DNA of 50,276 nucleotides from an uncultured Clostridia bacterium (GTDB lineage Bacteria; Bacillota; Clostridia; TANB77; CAG-508): contig CAKPIK010000006.1 of NCBI GenBank assembly GCA_934162365.1, positions 1 through 50,276 on the forward strand, given 5' to 3'. Position numbers and translations under genes: made by a program. Below are positions 8,308 through 16,792 of this stretch, piece by piece. Numbering within the stretch: the first letter of the stretch is position 1; each line of letters opens with the position of its first letter. The notes beneath the pieces are model-generated. The model saw only the letters and a list, made by a program, of their open reading frames with translations. It was not told the DNA's origin and did not search any database.

Positions 8308-9570
8308 ATGAAAGAAGAAGTTGTTGCATTAGTTTTAGCAGCTGGTAAGGGAACTAGAATGAAGTCTGACAAATCTAAATTAGTACATAAAATATATGGT
8401 AAAGAATTAGTAAAAAGAGTAGTAGAAACAGCTCAAAAGGCTGGAGTTGATGATATTATTACTGTCGTGGGATATAAAAGAGAACAAGTTCAATTAGTTT
8501 TAGGAGATAGTGTTAATTACGCTTATCAAGAAGAAATGTTAGGAACTGGTCATGCAGTAATGCAAGCGGAAAGTTATTTAAAAGATAAACATGGAAAAAT
8601 TGTAGTTTTAAATGGAGATGTTCCAATTTTAAGACCTGAAACATTAAAAGAACTAATAGATAAAAGTATAAAAAATAAAGAATATGCGACAATTCTTACA
8701 GCAATATATAATAATCCAACTGGTTATGGAAGAATCATAAGAGATATTGGTGGAAATATTAAAGAGATTATAGAAGAAAAAGATTTAGCAGAAGACCAAA
8801 AGAGCATACAAGAAATAAATGCTGGTATATATTGTTTTGATATTCAAGAATTGTTAAAAGCTTTAAAAGAAATTAAACCAAATAATGCTCAAAATGAGTA
8901 TTATTTAACTGATGTTGTTAGAATAATGAATGAAAAAGGTTTAAAAACTGGTGCTGTAATAGTAGAGGATAACACAGAAATACTTGGAGTAAACGATAAA
9001 TTACAATTAGAACTTTTAACTAAAGTTTTAAAACTACGTATTAATCAATACCACATGAGAAATGGTGTAACAATAGAGGATATAGATAATACATATATAT
9101 ATGATGATGTTGAAATTGGAACAGATACTGTTATACATCCAAATACAACAATTAAAAATGATGTTGTAATAGGAAAAGACTGTGAACTTGGACCAAATGC
9201 ATATATAAGAGAAGGATGTAGATTAGCAGATAGAGTAAAAATAGGAAGCTTTGTTGAAATAAAAAAAGCAATAATAGGAGAAGGGGCAAAAGTTCCACAT
9301 TTATCATATATGGGAGATTGTGAGATTGGAGCCAAAACGAATGTTGGCTGCGGAACAATAACATGCAATTATGATGGATTCAATAAAAGCAAAACAATAA
9401 TTGGAGAACATTGCTTTATTGGTTCAAATGTAAATCTAGTTGCACCAGTAAAATTAGGTAAAAACTCATTTGTGGCAGCAGGTTCAACAATAACAAATGA
9501 TGTGCCTGACAATTCTTTGGCAATAGCAAGAGAAAGACAGACAAATAAAGATGGCTGGAACAAAAAATAA
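8308..9570 (+). CDS. glmU: Bifunctional GlmU: UDP-GlcNAc pyrophosphorylase / GlcN-1-P acetyltransferase
   Basis: Makes UDP-N-acetylglucosamine for peptidoglycan. The product is 420 residues, somewhat shorter than the usual 450-460. The N-terminal uridylyltransferase has LVLAAGKGTRMKS, QEEMLGTGHAV, VLNGDVPIL and NAGIYCF. From about residue 240 a left-handed beta-helix acetyltransferase follows, with hexapeptide repeats, the HLSYMGD segment and TITCNYDG. The shortfall is at the C-terminal tail. The start at 8308 has TTGGAGG upstream; an upstream ATG at 8251 lies within the promoter -10 region and is rejected. Confidence 0.95.
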   Translation: MKEEVVALVLAAGKGTRMKSDKSKLVHKIYGKELVKRVVETAQKAGVDDIITVVGYKREQVQLVLGDSVNYAYQEEMLGTGHAVMQAESYLKDKHGKIVVLNGDVPILRPETLKELIDKSIKNKEYATILTAIYNNPTGYGRIIRDIGGNIKEIIEEKDLAEDQKSIQEINAGIYCFDIQELLKALKEIKPNNAQNEYYLTDVVRIMNEKGLKTGAVIVEDNTEILGVNDKLQLELLTKVLKLRINQYHMRNGVTIEDIDNTYIYDDVEIGTDTVIHPNTTIKNDVVIGKDCELGPNAYIREGCRLADRVKIGSFVEIKKAIIGEGAKVPHLSYMGDCEIGAKTNVGCGTITCNYDGFNKSKTIIGEHCFIGSNVNLVAPVKLGKNSFVAAGSTITNDVPDNSLAIARERQTNKDGWNKK

Positions 9571-9582
9571 CATTAACAACTC

Positions 9583-9611
9583 TTGACTTTCTGAAAAAAA
9601 GTATGTAAAAT
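9583..9611 (+). promoter_or_regulatory. Promoter of the T-box-aspS transcript
   Basis: TTGACT (9583-9588), 17 bases, TAAAAT (9606-9611), starting 13 bases after the glmU stop. It places the RNA start near 9618, right before the T-box leader. Confidence 0.75.
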
Positions 9612-9624
9612 ATTAATATATTAA

Positions 9625-9830
9625 TTTGCTATGAAGATGAAAAGTAACTAAAGGTTGTTTTTTAGAGAAAAATGCCTAGGCTGAAAGCATTTAAATAAAC
9701 ATAGTTATCAGACACATTGGAGCAATAATTTTTAAAGAAAGTGAAAAAATGGAAACATTTTTTAAATAGGGTGGCACCGCGGAATTGATATTTCGTCCCT
9801 GTATGTAATTTAAGCATACAGGGATTTTTG
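9625..9830 (+). promoter_or_regulatory. T-box riboswitch (aspartate)
   Basis: Senses uncharged tRNA-Asp and controls aspS by antitermination. The invariant T-box AGGGTGGCACCGCG is at 9768-9781 and is followed by the terminator hairpin 9796-9824. The stem I features GATGAAAAGTAAC near 9634-9646 resemble the kink-turn/AGUA region. A GAC triplet at 9711-9713, 3' of a segment that can pair back to the 5' side, is a plausible Asp specifier codon and agrees with the downstream gene. Exact stem borders were not computed. Confidence 0.92.
9796..9829 (+). terminator. T-box terminator hairpin
   Basis: TCCCTGTATG (9796-9805) pairs with CATACAGGGA (9815-9824), followed by TTTTT. This is the conditional terminator of the aspS T-box; its 5' side competes with pairing to the T-box sequence. 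Confidence 0.9.
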
Positions 9831-9855
9831 TATGTAGTTAGAAGGGAGAATGTGT

Positions 9856-11613
9856 ATGAACGAATACAGAACACATAATTGTGGAGAATTGACAAAGGCA
9901 GATATTGGAAAAAGAGTTAAACTTGCTGGTTGGATTCAAACAAGTAGAAATCTAGGTGGATTATTATTTATAGATTTGAGAGACCAATATGGACTAACAC
10001 AAGCTGTTGTTACAATAGAGAGTGGATTAATTGAAGAGGTTTCTAAAATTCCAACAGAATCAACAGTATCAATAGAAGGAGAAGTTAGACTAAGACAAGA
10101 TATCAATCCTAATATGAAAACAGGAGAAATAGAAATAATAGCAGATAAAGTTGAAGTGTTAGGAAAAAGATTAAAAGAGCTACCTTTTGAAATTAATACA
10201 GATAAAAATATAAGTGAGGATTTAAGACTTAAATATAGATTCTTAGATTTAAGAAATGAAGAACTTAAAAACAATATATTGTTCAGAGCGAAAATATTAC
10301 AATATTTAAGAAATCAAATGATAGAAAGAGGATTTACAGAGGTACAGACTCCGGTTTTAACTAGTTCATCACCAGAAGGAGCAAGAGATTATTTAGTACC
10401 AAGTAGAGTACATCCAGGAAAATTTTATGCACTTCCACAAGCTCCACAACAATTTAAACAACTACTAATGGTGTCTGGAATTGATAAATATTTTCAAATT
10501 GCACCATGTTTTAGAGACGAAGATGCCAGAGCAGATAGAGCACCAGGGGAATTTTATCAATTAGATATGGAAATGGCTTTTGCTACACAAGAGGATGTAT
10601 TTAATGTTATGGAAAAAGTAATGTATAATACATTTAAAGAATTTGGTGGAAAAAGAGTTGCAGAGTACCCATTTCCAAGAATACCTTTTAAAGAAGCAAT
10701 GCTTAAATATGGTAGTGATAAACCAGATTTAAGAAATCCACTTGTAATTGAAGATGTAACAGAAATATTTAAAAATATTGATTTTAATGCATTTAAGGGT
10801 AAAATTGTTAGAACAATAACTGTACATAACGTACAAGAACTACCAAGAAAATTTTATGATGGAATGAATGAATTTGCTGTTCAAGAGTGTGAAGCTAAAG
10901 GATTAGCATGGATAAAAGTTTTAGAAGATGGAAACCTTCAAGGTTCAATTGCAAAATTTATAGATGAATCATCAAAAGAAAAATTGTTGAAAGCTACTAA
11001 TACCAATATTGGAGATGCAATATTCTTTATAGCTGAAGAAGAATCAAAAGTAGCAACATTAGCAGGAAGAATTAGAACAGAATTAGGAATAAGATTAAAT
11101 TTATTAGATAAAGATGTATATAAATTCTGTTGGATAGTAGATTTTCCAATGTATGAAATAAATGATGAAGGTAAATTAGACTTTTGCCATAATCCATTTT
11201 CAATGCCACAAGGTGGTTTACAAGATTTAGAAAATAAAAATCCACTTGATATACTTGCATATCAATATGATATTGTATGTAATGGTATAGAATTATCTTC
11301 AGGGGCAGTTAGAAACCATGATCCAGAAATAATGGTAAAAGCATTTGAAATTGCAGGATATAATAAAGAAGTAATAGAAAATAAATTCCCAGCATTATTT
11401 AATGCATTTCATTATGGTGCACCACCACATGCAGGAATTGCACCAGGTGTAGATAGAATGATAATGCTAATGCAAGATGAACCAAGCATACGTGAAGTTA
11501 TTGCTTTCCCAATGAATAGTAAGGCACAAGACTTATTAATGGGAGCACCAGGAGAAGTTACACCAGAACAATTAAGAGATGTACATATAAAATTAGATCT
11601 AAAAGAAAAATAA
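9856..11613 (+). CDS. aspS: Aspartyl-tRNA synthetase
   Basis: Charges tRNA-Asp with aspartate. The product is 585 residues, the bacterial type with an N-terminal OB fold (GWIQTSRNLGGLLFIDLRD), the class II motif 2 FRDEDARADRAPGEFYQLDMEM, a bacterial GAD insertion (about residues 290-420), and motif 3 GIAPGVDRMIMLM near the C-terminus. The start at 9856 is preferred over the in-frame ATG at 9850 because AAGGGA (9842-9847) lies eight bases upstream of 9856 but only two of 9850. It is controlled by the T-box upstream. I could not tell whether it is discriminating or non-discriminating. Confidence 0.97.
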   Translation: MNEYRTHNCGELTKADIGKRVKLAGWIQTSRNLGGLLFIDLRDQYGLTQAVVTIESGLIEEVSKIPTESTVSIEGEVRLRQDINPNMKTGEIEIIADKVEVLGKRLKELPFEINTDKNISEDLRLKYRFLDLRNEELKNNILFRAKILQYLRNQMIERGFTEVQTPVLTSSSPEGARDYLVPSRVHPGKFYALPQAPQQFKQLLMVSGIDKYFQIAPCFRDEDARADRAPGEFYQLDMEMAFATQEDVFNVMEKVMYNTFKEFGGKRVAEYPFPRIPFKEAMLKYGSDKPDLRNPLVIEDVTEIFKNIDFNAFKGKIVRTITVHNVQELPRKFYDGMNEFAVQECEAKGLAWIKVLEDGNLQGSIAKFIDESSKEKLLKATNTNIGDAIFFIAEEESKVATLAGRIRTELGIRLNLLDKDVYKFCWIVDFPMYEINDEGKLDFCHNPFSMPQGGLQDLENKNPLDILAYQYDIVCNGIELSSGAVRNHDPEIMVKAFEIAGYNKEVIENKFPALFNAFHYGAPPHAGIAPGVDRMIMLMQDEPSIREVIAFPMNSKAQDLLMGAPGEVTPEQLRDVHIKLDLKEK

Positions 11614-11632
11614 TTGTAATAAAAAATACAAG

Positions 11633-11673
11633 CCTCTAATATAAATTAAAAAAATATATTAGAGGTTTTATTT
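11633..11673 (+). terminator. Terminator of aspS overlapping the next ribosome site
   Basis: An exact 11-bp stem (11633-11643 with 11655-11665) is followed by TTTTATTT. The AGAGG at the end of the 3' arm is the only ribosome-site-like element before the ATG at 11674, so the next gene's translation start is built into the terminator. Confidence 0.75.
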
Positions 11674-12603
11674 ATGGAAAATATTATATATTTAAAAAAT
11701 ATAAAAAATTGTGAGGAGTTTTTTACAGACAAATCTAAAAAAATACCGATATTTGTAAAGAAAATTATATTTAAAATTAGTTCTTTTTTTAAGATAATAA
11801 GTAAAAAAGATATTGACGGATTTGAATTATGGGAGTTGCCAATAGAAAATGTACAAAATGATAAAGAACTTATAAAAACAATAAAAAAACTATGCAAATA
11901 TAAAAACTGCATTTTTGTGTTATCCAAAGATTTAAATATTAGAAAAGTACATAAAACATTTGAAACATTAAATGTTAGTTATTTAGAACCTACTATTAGC
12001 AAAAAGGCGTTACTAATTGAAGCTTTAGAATATGTAAATAAAATTCAAGGAAATAAATTAGATGAAATGGATTTAACAATACTTGTAAATAATGCCTCTA
12101 ATTTAAATATGTATTTAATAGAAAAGCTTGCACACAAAGTTAAAAGTATAAAGATTGTCAGTAAAACAATATATAAGTTTAAAAAATTAGAGGGAAAATT
12201 ATATAATGATTATGGAATAGCTTTGCAATTTTCAAATAGTTATAGAAAAAGTTTGTTAAAATCTAAAATTATAATTAATCTTGATTTTTCACAAACAGAT
12301 ATTGATGAGTATAACATAGATAATAGTGCTATGCTAATTAATTGTAGCTGTAATAATATAAAAATAAAATCTAAACTATTTAATGGAATTGTAGCAAATT
12401 CATATAAGTTAAAAATAAAGAATGGGTCTATATTAAATGAATTTGATGATTTACTTATATATGAAAGTAAAATACTTTCTAAAAATAATATTAGTGAAAT
12501 ATTTAAATATATAGAAGAATGCAAAGTTTCAATTACCGGTTTTGTTGGAAATAATGGAACAATAACTAAAAAAGAATTAAAAATATTATTTTCAAAAAAA
12601 TAA
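11674..12603 (+). CDS. Unknown protein, possible Rossmann-like fold
   Basis: A 309-residue protein I do not recognise. It has no signal peptide or clear membrane segment, is Lys/Asn/Ile-rich, and alternates predicted beta strands and helices. The middle (MDLTILVNNASNLNMYLIEKLAHKV, then KSIKIVSKT) reads like a beta-alpha-beta nucleotide-binding unit without a classical glycine loop. The C-terminus has VSITGFVGNNGTITKKELK. It sits alone between aspS and pyk, right behind the aspS terminator, whose hairpin covers its ribosome site. Nothing around it indicates its role. Confidence 0.75.
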   Translation: MENIIYLKNIKNCEEFFTDKSKKIPIFVKKIIFKISSFFKIISKKDIDGFELWELPIENVQNDKELIKTIKKLCKYKNCIFVLSKDLNIRKVHKTFETLNVSYLEPTISKKALLIEALEYVNKIQGNKLDEMDLTILVNNASNLNMYLIEKLAHKVKSIKIVSKTIYKFKKLEGKLYNDYGIALQFSNSYRKSLLKSKIIINLDFSQTDIDEYNIDNSAMLINCSCNNIKIKSKLFNGIVANSYKLKIKNGSILNEFDDLLIYESKILSKNNISEIFKYIEECKVSITGFVGNNGTITKKELKILFSKK

Positions 12604-12613
12604 AGGAAAACAC

Positions 12614-12643
12614 TTGAATAATATAATTTCACTGTGGTATAAT
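12614..12643 (+). promoter_or_regulatory. Promoter of pyk
   Basis: TTGAAT (12614-12619), 18 bases, TATAAT (12638-12643), with TGG before the -10 (extended -10). It is placed 38 bases before the pyk start. Confidence 0.7.
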
Positions 12644-12680
12644 AATTATTGTTTTTTAAAAGGAAAGAAGGAATAAAGAA

Positions 12681-14126
12681 ATGAAAAAAGAAAATTTAAG
12701 AAAAACAAAAATTGTTTGTACCATAGGACCTGCTAGTGAAAGCGAAGAAATGTTAACAAAACTTGCAAATGCAGGAATGAATGTTGCTAGAATAAATTTT
12801 TCACATGGTGGTTATGAAGAAAATGCAGTAAAAATAGATACAATAAAAAAAGTTAGAACAACATTAAACAAACCAATTCCATTATGTTTAGATACTAAAG
12901 GACCAGAAATTAGAACTGGTAAATTGGAATCTGGAGATGAAAAAGTTAAAATTGAAGAAGGACAAAAATTTACTTTCTTACATGATGATGTAATAGGAAA
13001 TAATACAAAAACATCAATAAGCTATAAAGGATTAGCAGAAGATGTTAGACCTGGAGCTAGCATATTAGTAGATGATGGAGCTATTGAATTTAGAGTAGAC
13101 GAAGTTGTTGGAAAAGATGTTGTTTGTACAGCAGTAAACTCTGGAATGTTAGGAAGTAGAAAAACTGTTAATGTAAGAGGATTAAAATTAAATTTACCAG
13201 CATTATCAGAAAAAGATATAGCAGATTTAACAAATGGTGTTAAAGCTGGATTTGATTATATATTTGCATCATTCGTAAGAAGAGCAGATGATTTACGTCA
13301 AATAAGAAAATTATTAGATGATAATGGTGGACAAGAAGTAAAAATAATTTCTAAAATTGAAAGCCAAGAAGGTATAGATAATTTTGAAGAAATACTTGAA
13401 TTATCAGACGGTATAATGGTAGCACGTGGAGATATGTCTGTTGAAGTTCCATTTGAAAAAGTACCAGTTGTACAAAAAAGATTTATAAAGAGATGCAATG
13501 AAGTTGGAAAACCAGTTATAACTGCAACACAAATGCTTGAATCTATGATGGTTAATCCAAGACCTTCAAGAGCAGATGTAAGTGATATTGCAAATGCTAC
13601 TTATGATAGAACAACAGCTGTAATGCTTTCTGGTGAATCTGCAATGGGTAAACATCCTGATTTATGTGTTGCAACAATGGATAAGATAACTAAATCAGTT
13701 GAATCAGACTTGAATTACTGGAAAAGATTTTCTAATAAAAGTTTAGATATGGATAGAGAAGATATTAAGAAACATGTTGCATATATAGCTACAGCAACAG
13801 CTAAAAATTTAAATGCAGATGCTATTGTTGCCTACACACATTTAGGAAATTCTGCAAGAAGACTAGCTGGAATGGGACCTGCATGTCCAATACTTGCTAT
13901 TACTGATAACGAAAAAACTTTCTATCAATTAGGATTAGTATGGAATGTAACACCTATATTAGTAACAGGTAAAACTTCAATTGACGAAACAATAGAAGCA
14001 GGAATTGAAGAATTAAAGAAACAAGAATATTTAGAAAAAGGAGATATAGTTGTTATATCTGGCGGATCAAAAATATTAAATAATAGTTCTGAAAATCAAA
14101 TAATTGATGGAGTTCTAAAAATTTAA
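12681..14126 (+). CDS. pyk: Pyruvate kinase
   Basis: Last step of glycolysis: phosphoenolpyruvate plus ADP to pyruvate plus ATP. The 481-residue product has the A, B and C domains: TKIVCTIGPAS at the N-terminus, ARINFSHG, LDTKGPEIRTG, the metal and substrate segment KIISKIESQEGIDNFEEI, ARGDMSVEVP, and TATQMLESM with RPSRADVSDIANA. It ends after the C domain and lacks the extra PEP-binding-like domain found in Bacillus enzymes. It is a single-gene unit with a strong promoter and terminator. Confidence 0.97.
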   Translation: MKKENLRKTKIVCTIGPASESEEMLTKLANAGMNVARINFSHGGYEENAVKIDTIKKVRTTLNKPIPLCLDTKGPEIRTGKLESGDEKVKIEEGQKFTFLHDDVIGNNTKTSISYKGLAEDVRPGASILVDDGAIEFRVDEVVGKDVVCTAVNSGMLGSRKTVNVRGLKLNLPALSEKDIADLTNGVKAGFDYIFASFVRRADDLRQIRKLLDDNGGQEVKIISKIESQEGIDNFEEILELSDGIMVARGDMSVEVPFEKVPVVQKRFIKRCNEVGKPVITATQMLESMMVNPRPSRADVSDIANATYDRTTAVMLSGESAMGKHPDLCVATMDKITKSVESDLNYWKRFSNKSLDMDREDIKKHVAYIATATAKNLNADAIVAYTHLGNSARRLAGMGPACPILAITDNEKTFYQLGLVWNVTPILVTGKTSIDETIEAGIEELKKQEYLEKGDIVVISGGSKILNNSSENQIIDGVLKI

Positions 14127-14141
14127 TTATAAATTTTGATT

Positions 14142-14172
14142 AAAAGAGTGCATTTTGAATGCACTCTTTTTT
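14142..14172 (+). terminator. Rho-independent terminator of pyk
   Basis: A 13-bp perfect stem (14142-14154 with 14158-14170) with a TTG loop and T run. Confidence 0.85.
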
Positions 14173-14177
14173 GCACT

Positions 14178-14201
14178 TATTTGAAATAATTGTCATAAAA
14201 T
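14178..14201 (+). promoter_or_regulatory. Possible sigma-E promoter of the cotJ operon
   Basis: CATAAAAT at 14194-14201 is close to the sigma-E -10 consensus CATACAAT, about 32 bases before cotJA. The -35 region upstream (around 14173-14180) is only a weak match. cotJ genes are under sigma-E in Bacillus, so this is a reasonable but unproven site. Confidence 0.3.
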
Positions 14202-14232
14202 ATATTATAAATTGTTTTAAGGAGGAAAAAAT

Positions 14233-14583
14233 ATGTTTTATAGAAAATGTGGCTGCTGTAGTTGTATGAATGCATGTCCTCAATTTGAAATAAATGAGAA
14301 TGATTTAGAAACTAAATGTAGTGATGTAAGCAATTATAATATAGAAATGGACGAATGTGCTTGCGGATTTGAGGAAAATAACAATGGTTTTCCAGATAAT
14401 GCAGTACTTGGTCAAAGTTATGTTCCATGGCAAGTTATGAATAATGTTTTTAAGCCAGAGGTTGGTTTAAAAAATGGAACAATATTTCCAGAGTTAGTTA
14501 GCCCATATTGCCCTAATCAATCAATAGAAGAGATTGAATATATTAGAATGACAAATAAAATAGGAAAGGGGTGCAATGGATAA
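14233..14583 (+). CDS. cotJA: Spore coat protein CotJA with Cys-rich N-terminus
   Basis: The 116-residue product has the CotJA core in its C-terminal half: AVLGQSYVPWQVMNN, then LKNGTIFPELVSPY. The N-terminal half is unusual: a cysteine cluster (CGCCSCMNAC) and a second (DECACG), giving eight cysteines in about 60 residues, well beyond the roughly 80-residue Bacillus protein. It could bind metal or cross-link in the coat. The ribosome site is AAGGAGG. The stop codon overlaps the cotJB start (TAATG), so the two are coupled. Confidence 0.88.
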   Translation: MFYRKCGCCSCMNACPQFEINENDLETKCSDVSNYNIEMDECACGFEENNNGFPDNAVLGQSYVPWQVMNNVFKPEVGLKNGTIFPELVSPYCPNQSIEEIEYIRMTNKIGKGCNG

Positions 14584-14861
14584 TGAATAACTGTGAATGT
14601 AATAATACTATGATGGCAAAAGATGAAATGATGATGAAAATAAAAGAATATCAATTTTCAATAATTGAACTTGCCTTATATTTAGATACACATCCAGATG
14701 ATGAAAAAGCACTATGTCTACACAGAAAATATGCAAATATTCTAAAAGATTTAATGGATAAATACCAAAAAGTTTATGGACCATTAACTATAAATTGTCC
14801 ATGCAATAAATGGAGATGGCTAGAAGAACCTTGGCCATGGGAAAGGAGTAGTGACTGTTAA
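14583..14861 (+). CDS. cotJB: Spore coat protein CotJB
   Basis: The 92-residue product has the CotJB signature: IIELALYLDTHPDDEKAL in the middle and the Trp-rich end KWRWLEEPWPWE. CotJB is a small inner-coat protein made with CotJA and CotJC in the mother cell. The start at 14583 overlaps the cotJA stop and has AGGAAAGGGG about 12 bases before it; a GTG at 14571 is too close to that site. It ends two bases before cotJC. Confidence 0.9.
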   Translation: MNNCECNNTMMAKDEMMMKIKEYQFSIIELALYLDTHPDDEKALCLHRKYANILKDLMDKYQKVYGPLTINCPCNKWRWLEEPWPWERSSDC

Positions 14862-14863
14862 TT

Positions 14864-15514
14864 ATGTGGAAATATCAAAAAATGTTGGAATATCCAATTA
14901 ATATAAGAAATAGAAATCCAAGACTAGCAAAATTTATAATATCTCAATATGGTGGACCTGATGGCGAAATAGGAGCTTCACTTAGATATTTATCTCAAAG
15001 ATTTGGAATGCCAGATCAAAAAGCAAAAGCTATATTAAATGATATAGGCACAGAAGAATTGGCACATTTAGAAATGGTAGGCACAATGGTACATCAATTA
15101 ACAGATGGTGCATCACCAAAAGAAATGGAAGAAGCAGGACTTGGTGCTTACTATACAGATCACGGATGGGGAGTTTATCCTCAATCAGCAGGAGGGGTAC
15201 CATGGTCAGCTACAACAATAGCTGTAAAAGGAGATCCAATTGCAGATTTACAAGAGGATTTAGCAGCAGAACAAAAAGCTAGAGCAACATATGAAAAAAT
15301 AATGGATTTAGTAGGAAGTGAAGATATGGATGTTCTAGAACCATTAAGATTTTTAAGAGAAAGAGAAGTAGTCCATTTTCAAAGATTTGGAGAAGCATTA
15401 AGAGGAGTACAAGATAAATTAGCACAAAAGAAATTTTATATGAATAATCTAAATAATTTAGTAGACACTGCAAATAATCCGATATCTACAAATGATTGTG
15501 GGTGCAATAGTTAA
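14864..15514 (+). CDS. cotJC: Spore coat protein CotJC (manganese-catalase family)
   Basis: The 216-residue product is a ferritin-like four-helix protein of the manganese catalase family, placed in the inner spore coat. Metal-ligand carboxylates and histidines are visible: GEIGASLRYLSQR, IGTEELAHLEMVGT, EQKARATYEKI and FLREREVVHFQRFGEAL, which is the Glu-x2-His pattern repeated twice. It probably dismutates peroxide during sporulation. Its last codons and the following bases (15494-15517) are repeated exactly at 21596-21619, which marks this 3' end as the left edge of the accessory island. Confidence 0.93.
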   Translation: MWKYQKMLEYPINIRNRNPRLAKFIISQYGGPDGEIGASLRYLSQRFGMPDQKAKAILNDIGTEELAHLEMVGTMVHQLTDGASPKEMEEAGLGAYYTDHGWGVYPQSAGGVPWSATTIAVKGDPIADLQEDLAAEQKARATYEKIMDLVGSEDMDVLEPLRFLREREVVHFQRFGEALRGVQDKLAQKKFYMNNLNNLVDTANNPISTNDCGCNS

Positions 15515-15517
15515 AAA
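15494..15517 (+). repeat. Left copy of 24-bp direct repeat (candidate att site)
   Basis: Starts GATTGTGGGTGCAATAGT and covers the last six codons, the stop codon and five following bases of cotJC. An exact second copy lies at 21596-21619. The flanking bases differ on both sides, so the repeat is exactly 24 bp. Site-specific elements commonly integrate at gene 3' ends and leave such repeats. Confidence 0.85.
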
Positions 15518-15547
15518 ATAAAGCGGCATAAAGTCGCTTTATTTTTT
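15516..15547 (+). terminator. Terminator of the cotJ operon
   Basis: AAATAAAGCG (15516-15525) pairs with CGCTTTATTT (15535-15544), with a T run after it. It starts inside the last bases of the left direct repeat; the right copy has no such terminator behind it. Confidence 0.85.
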
Positions 15548-15733
15548 ATTAGTATTACATAATTTTTGAATTTCATAAGTATTGATAATATATATCACTG
15601 TAATTTTGAATTCTTATTTTTATAATTTGTTAAAATATAAAATCTTGTTAATATTCGACAAAATATAACATTGTTTGCGCAAGAAAATATATATAATAAA
15701 TAAAAAAATTATCAATTAAACTGGGAGAAAGAT

Positions 15734-16310
15734 ATGAAGATGTGTTATAAGCTTACAGCTTCACAAGAAAATATATAATTAAGAGAAGAATATTATAATG
15801 GTACATCAATTAATAATATTTCTTTTACTTATTAGTGAATTTGAAAAAGAAAATATTGAGATTGTAAATTATTTTGATAAAGATATGAAATTTATTAAAA
15901 ATTAAATGACTGAAGATGCTAAAACCACATTTGATTTTTATAATAATAAACTATATAAATTTAAAATATATGTATTGCCTAATAATAGAACAGGCATATA
16001 CATAAAATTACATCATATTATTGCAGACGCATGGGTTTGTAAAATATTATTAAAGCAGTTTAATAATATGTATAATAATTTTAATAAAGAAAGACAAACA
16101 GTTGAAATGTTTGTTTCAACAATACCATTAAAAATAAAAATTAATGGAGATGATACAGTTGAAGAGCTAGTGACACGAATATCAATTGATATAAAAAATG
16201 CATTAAAACATCAAAGATATCCATATTCAAGAATGTTAGAATATGAAAAAAAACAAAATATATTAGTTTTAATTAATGATGAAACAATTGTTATTAATAT
16301 AAAAAAATAA
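15734..16310 (+). pseudogene. Decayed NRPS-type condensation domain
   Basis: A GGGAGA ribosome site precedes ATG 15734, which opens MKMCYKLTASQENI and then hits TAA; the same frame continues LREEYYNGTSINNIS, as in the start of a condensation domain, before more stops. From 15906 an open stretch of 134 codons contains YIKLHHIIADAWVCKILL, the HHxxxDxW catalytic motif of condensation/acyltransferase domains. It then jumps to a shortened C-terminal part (VEELVTRISIDIKNALKHQRYPYS). Full domains are about 430 residues, so a large part is lost and the gene is not functional as a whole. Confidence 0.75.
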
Positions 16311-16792
16311 ATGTACTATCATTTTATTTAAATGATTGTTATTGTAAAAGAATTGTGAATATATAGAAAAAGTATTTTTAAATAATAAATAAGTAATAAA
16401 AATAAAACATCAATAATATGAAAGATTGCATTATGTCAAATTCGAGAAAAAGCTGTTGACATAAATACACAATTATGGTAGAATTTTACTAAATTTACAA
16501 GAAAATAAAGGGTTAAATTATTTGAAATAATTGTTTTATAATTTTCAATATATATGATAAACACATTATTTAATATAACAGGATAGAATAATCAGAATGA
16601 TATTTTTATGTTATACAAGAGAAAAACAATAAAGTAGAAGAATTTTTTTAATTGAGATTTTATAGATGTGTCAATAAGAATACAGGTTTGTTCTAAATAC
16701 ATTTACTAACTTCAAAAATAATGAGATAAATATATTTTGCAACTAAAGTTTGCTTTTAAATAATATATTTATTTATAGAAAGGTGTGCTTAT
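16311..16792 (+). other. AT-rich non-coding stretch with the cassette promoter
   Basis: About 480 bases with no open frame I can support on either strand. The only clear signal is the promoter at 16456-16484. I looked for a small precursor peptide gene that could be the substrate of the radical SAM protein and saw none: all forward ATG or TTG frames here stop within about 15 codons and lack ribosome sites. Confidence 0.6.
16456..16484 (+). promoter_or_regulatory. Promoter of the radical SAM cassette
   Basis: TTGACA (16456-16461), 17 bases, TAGAAT (16479-16484), with TGG before the -10 (extended -10). This is one of the best sigma-A promoters in the window. It leaves a leader of about 300 bases before the gene at 16793. 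Confidence 0.75.

Noticed and set aside
16311..16792. A RiPP precursor peptide for the radical SAM protein
   Set aside because: No open frame with a ribosome site exists in the leader, and no export or leader-peptide gene is nearby.
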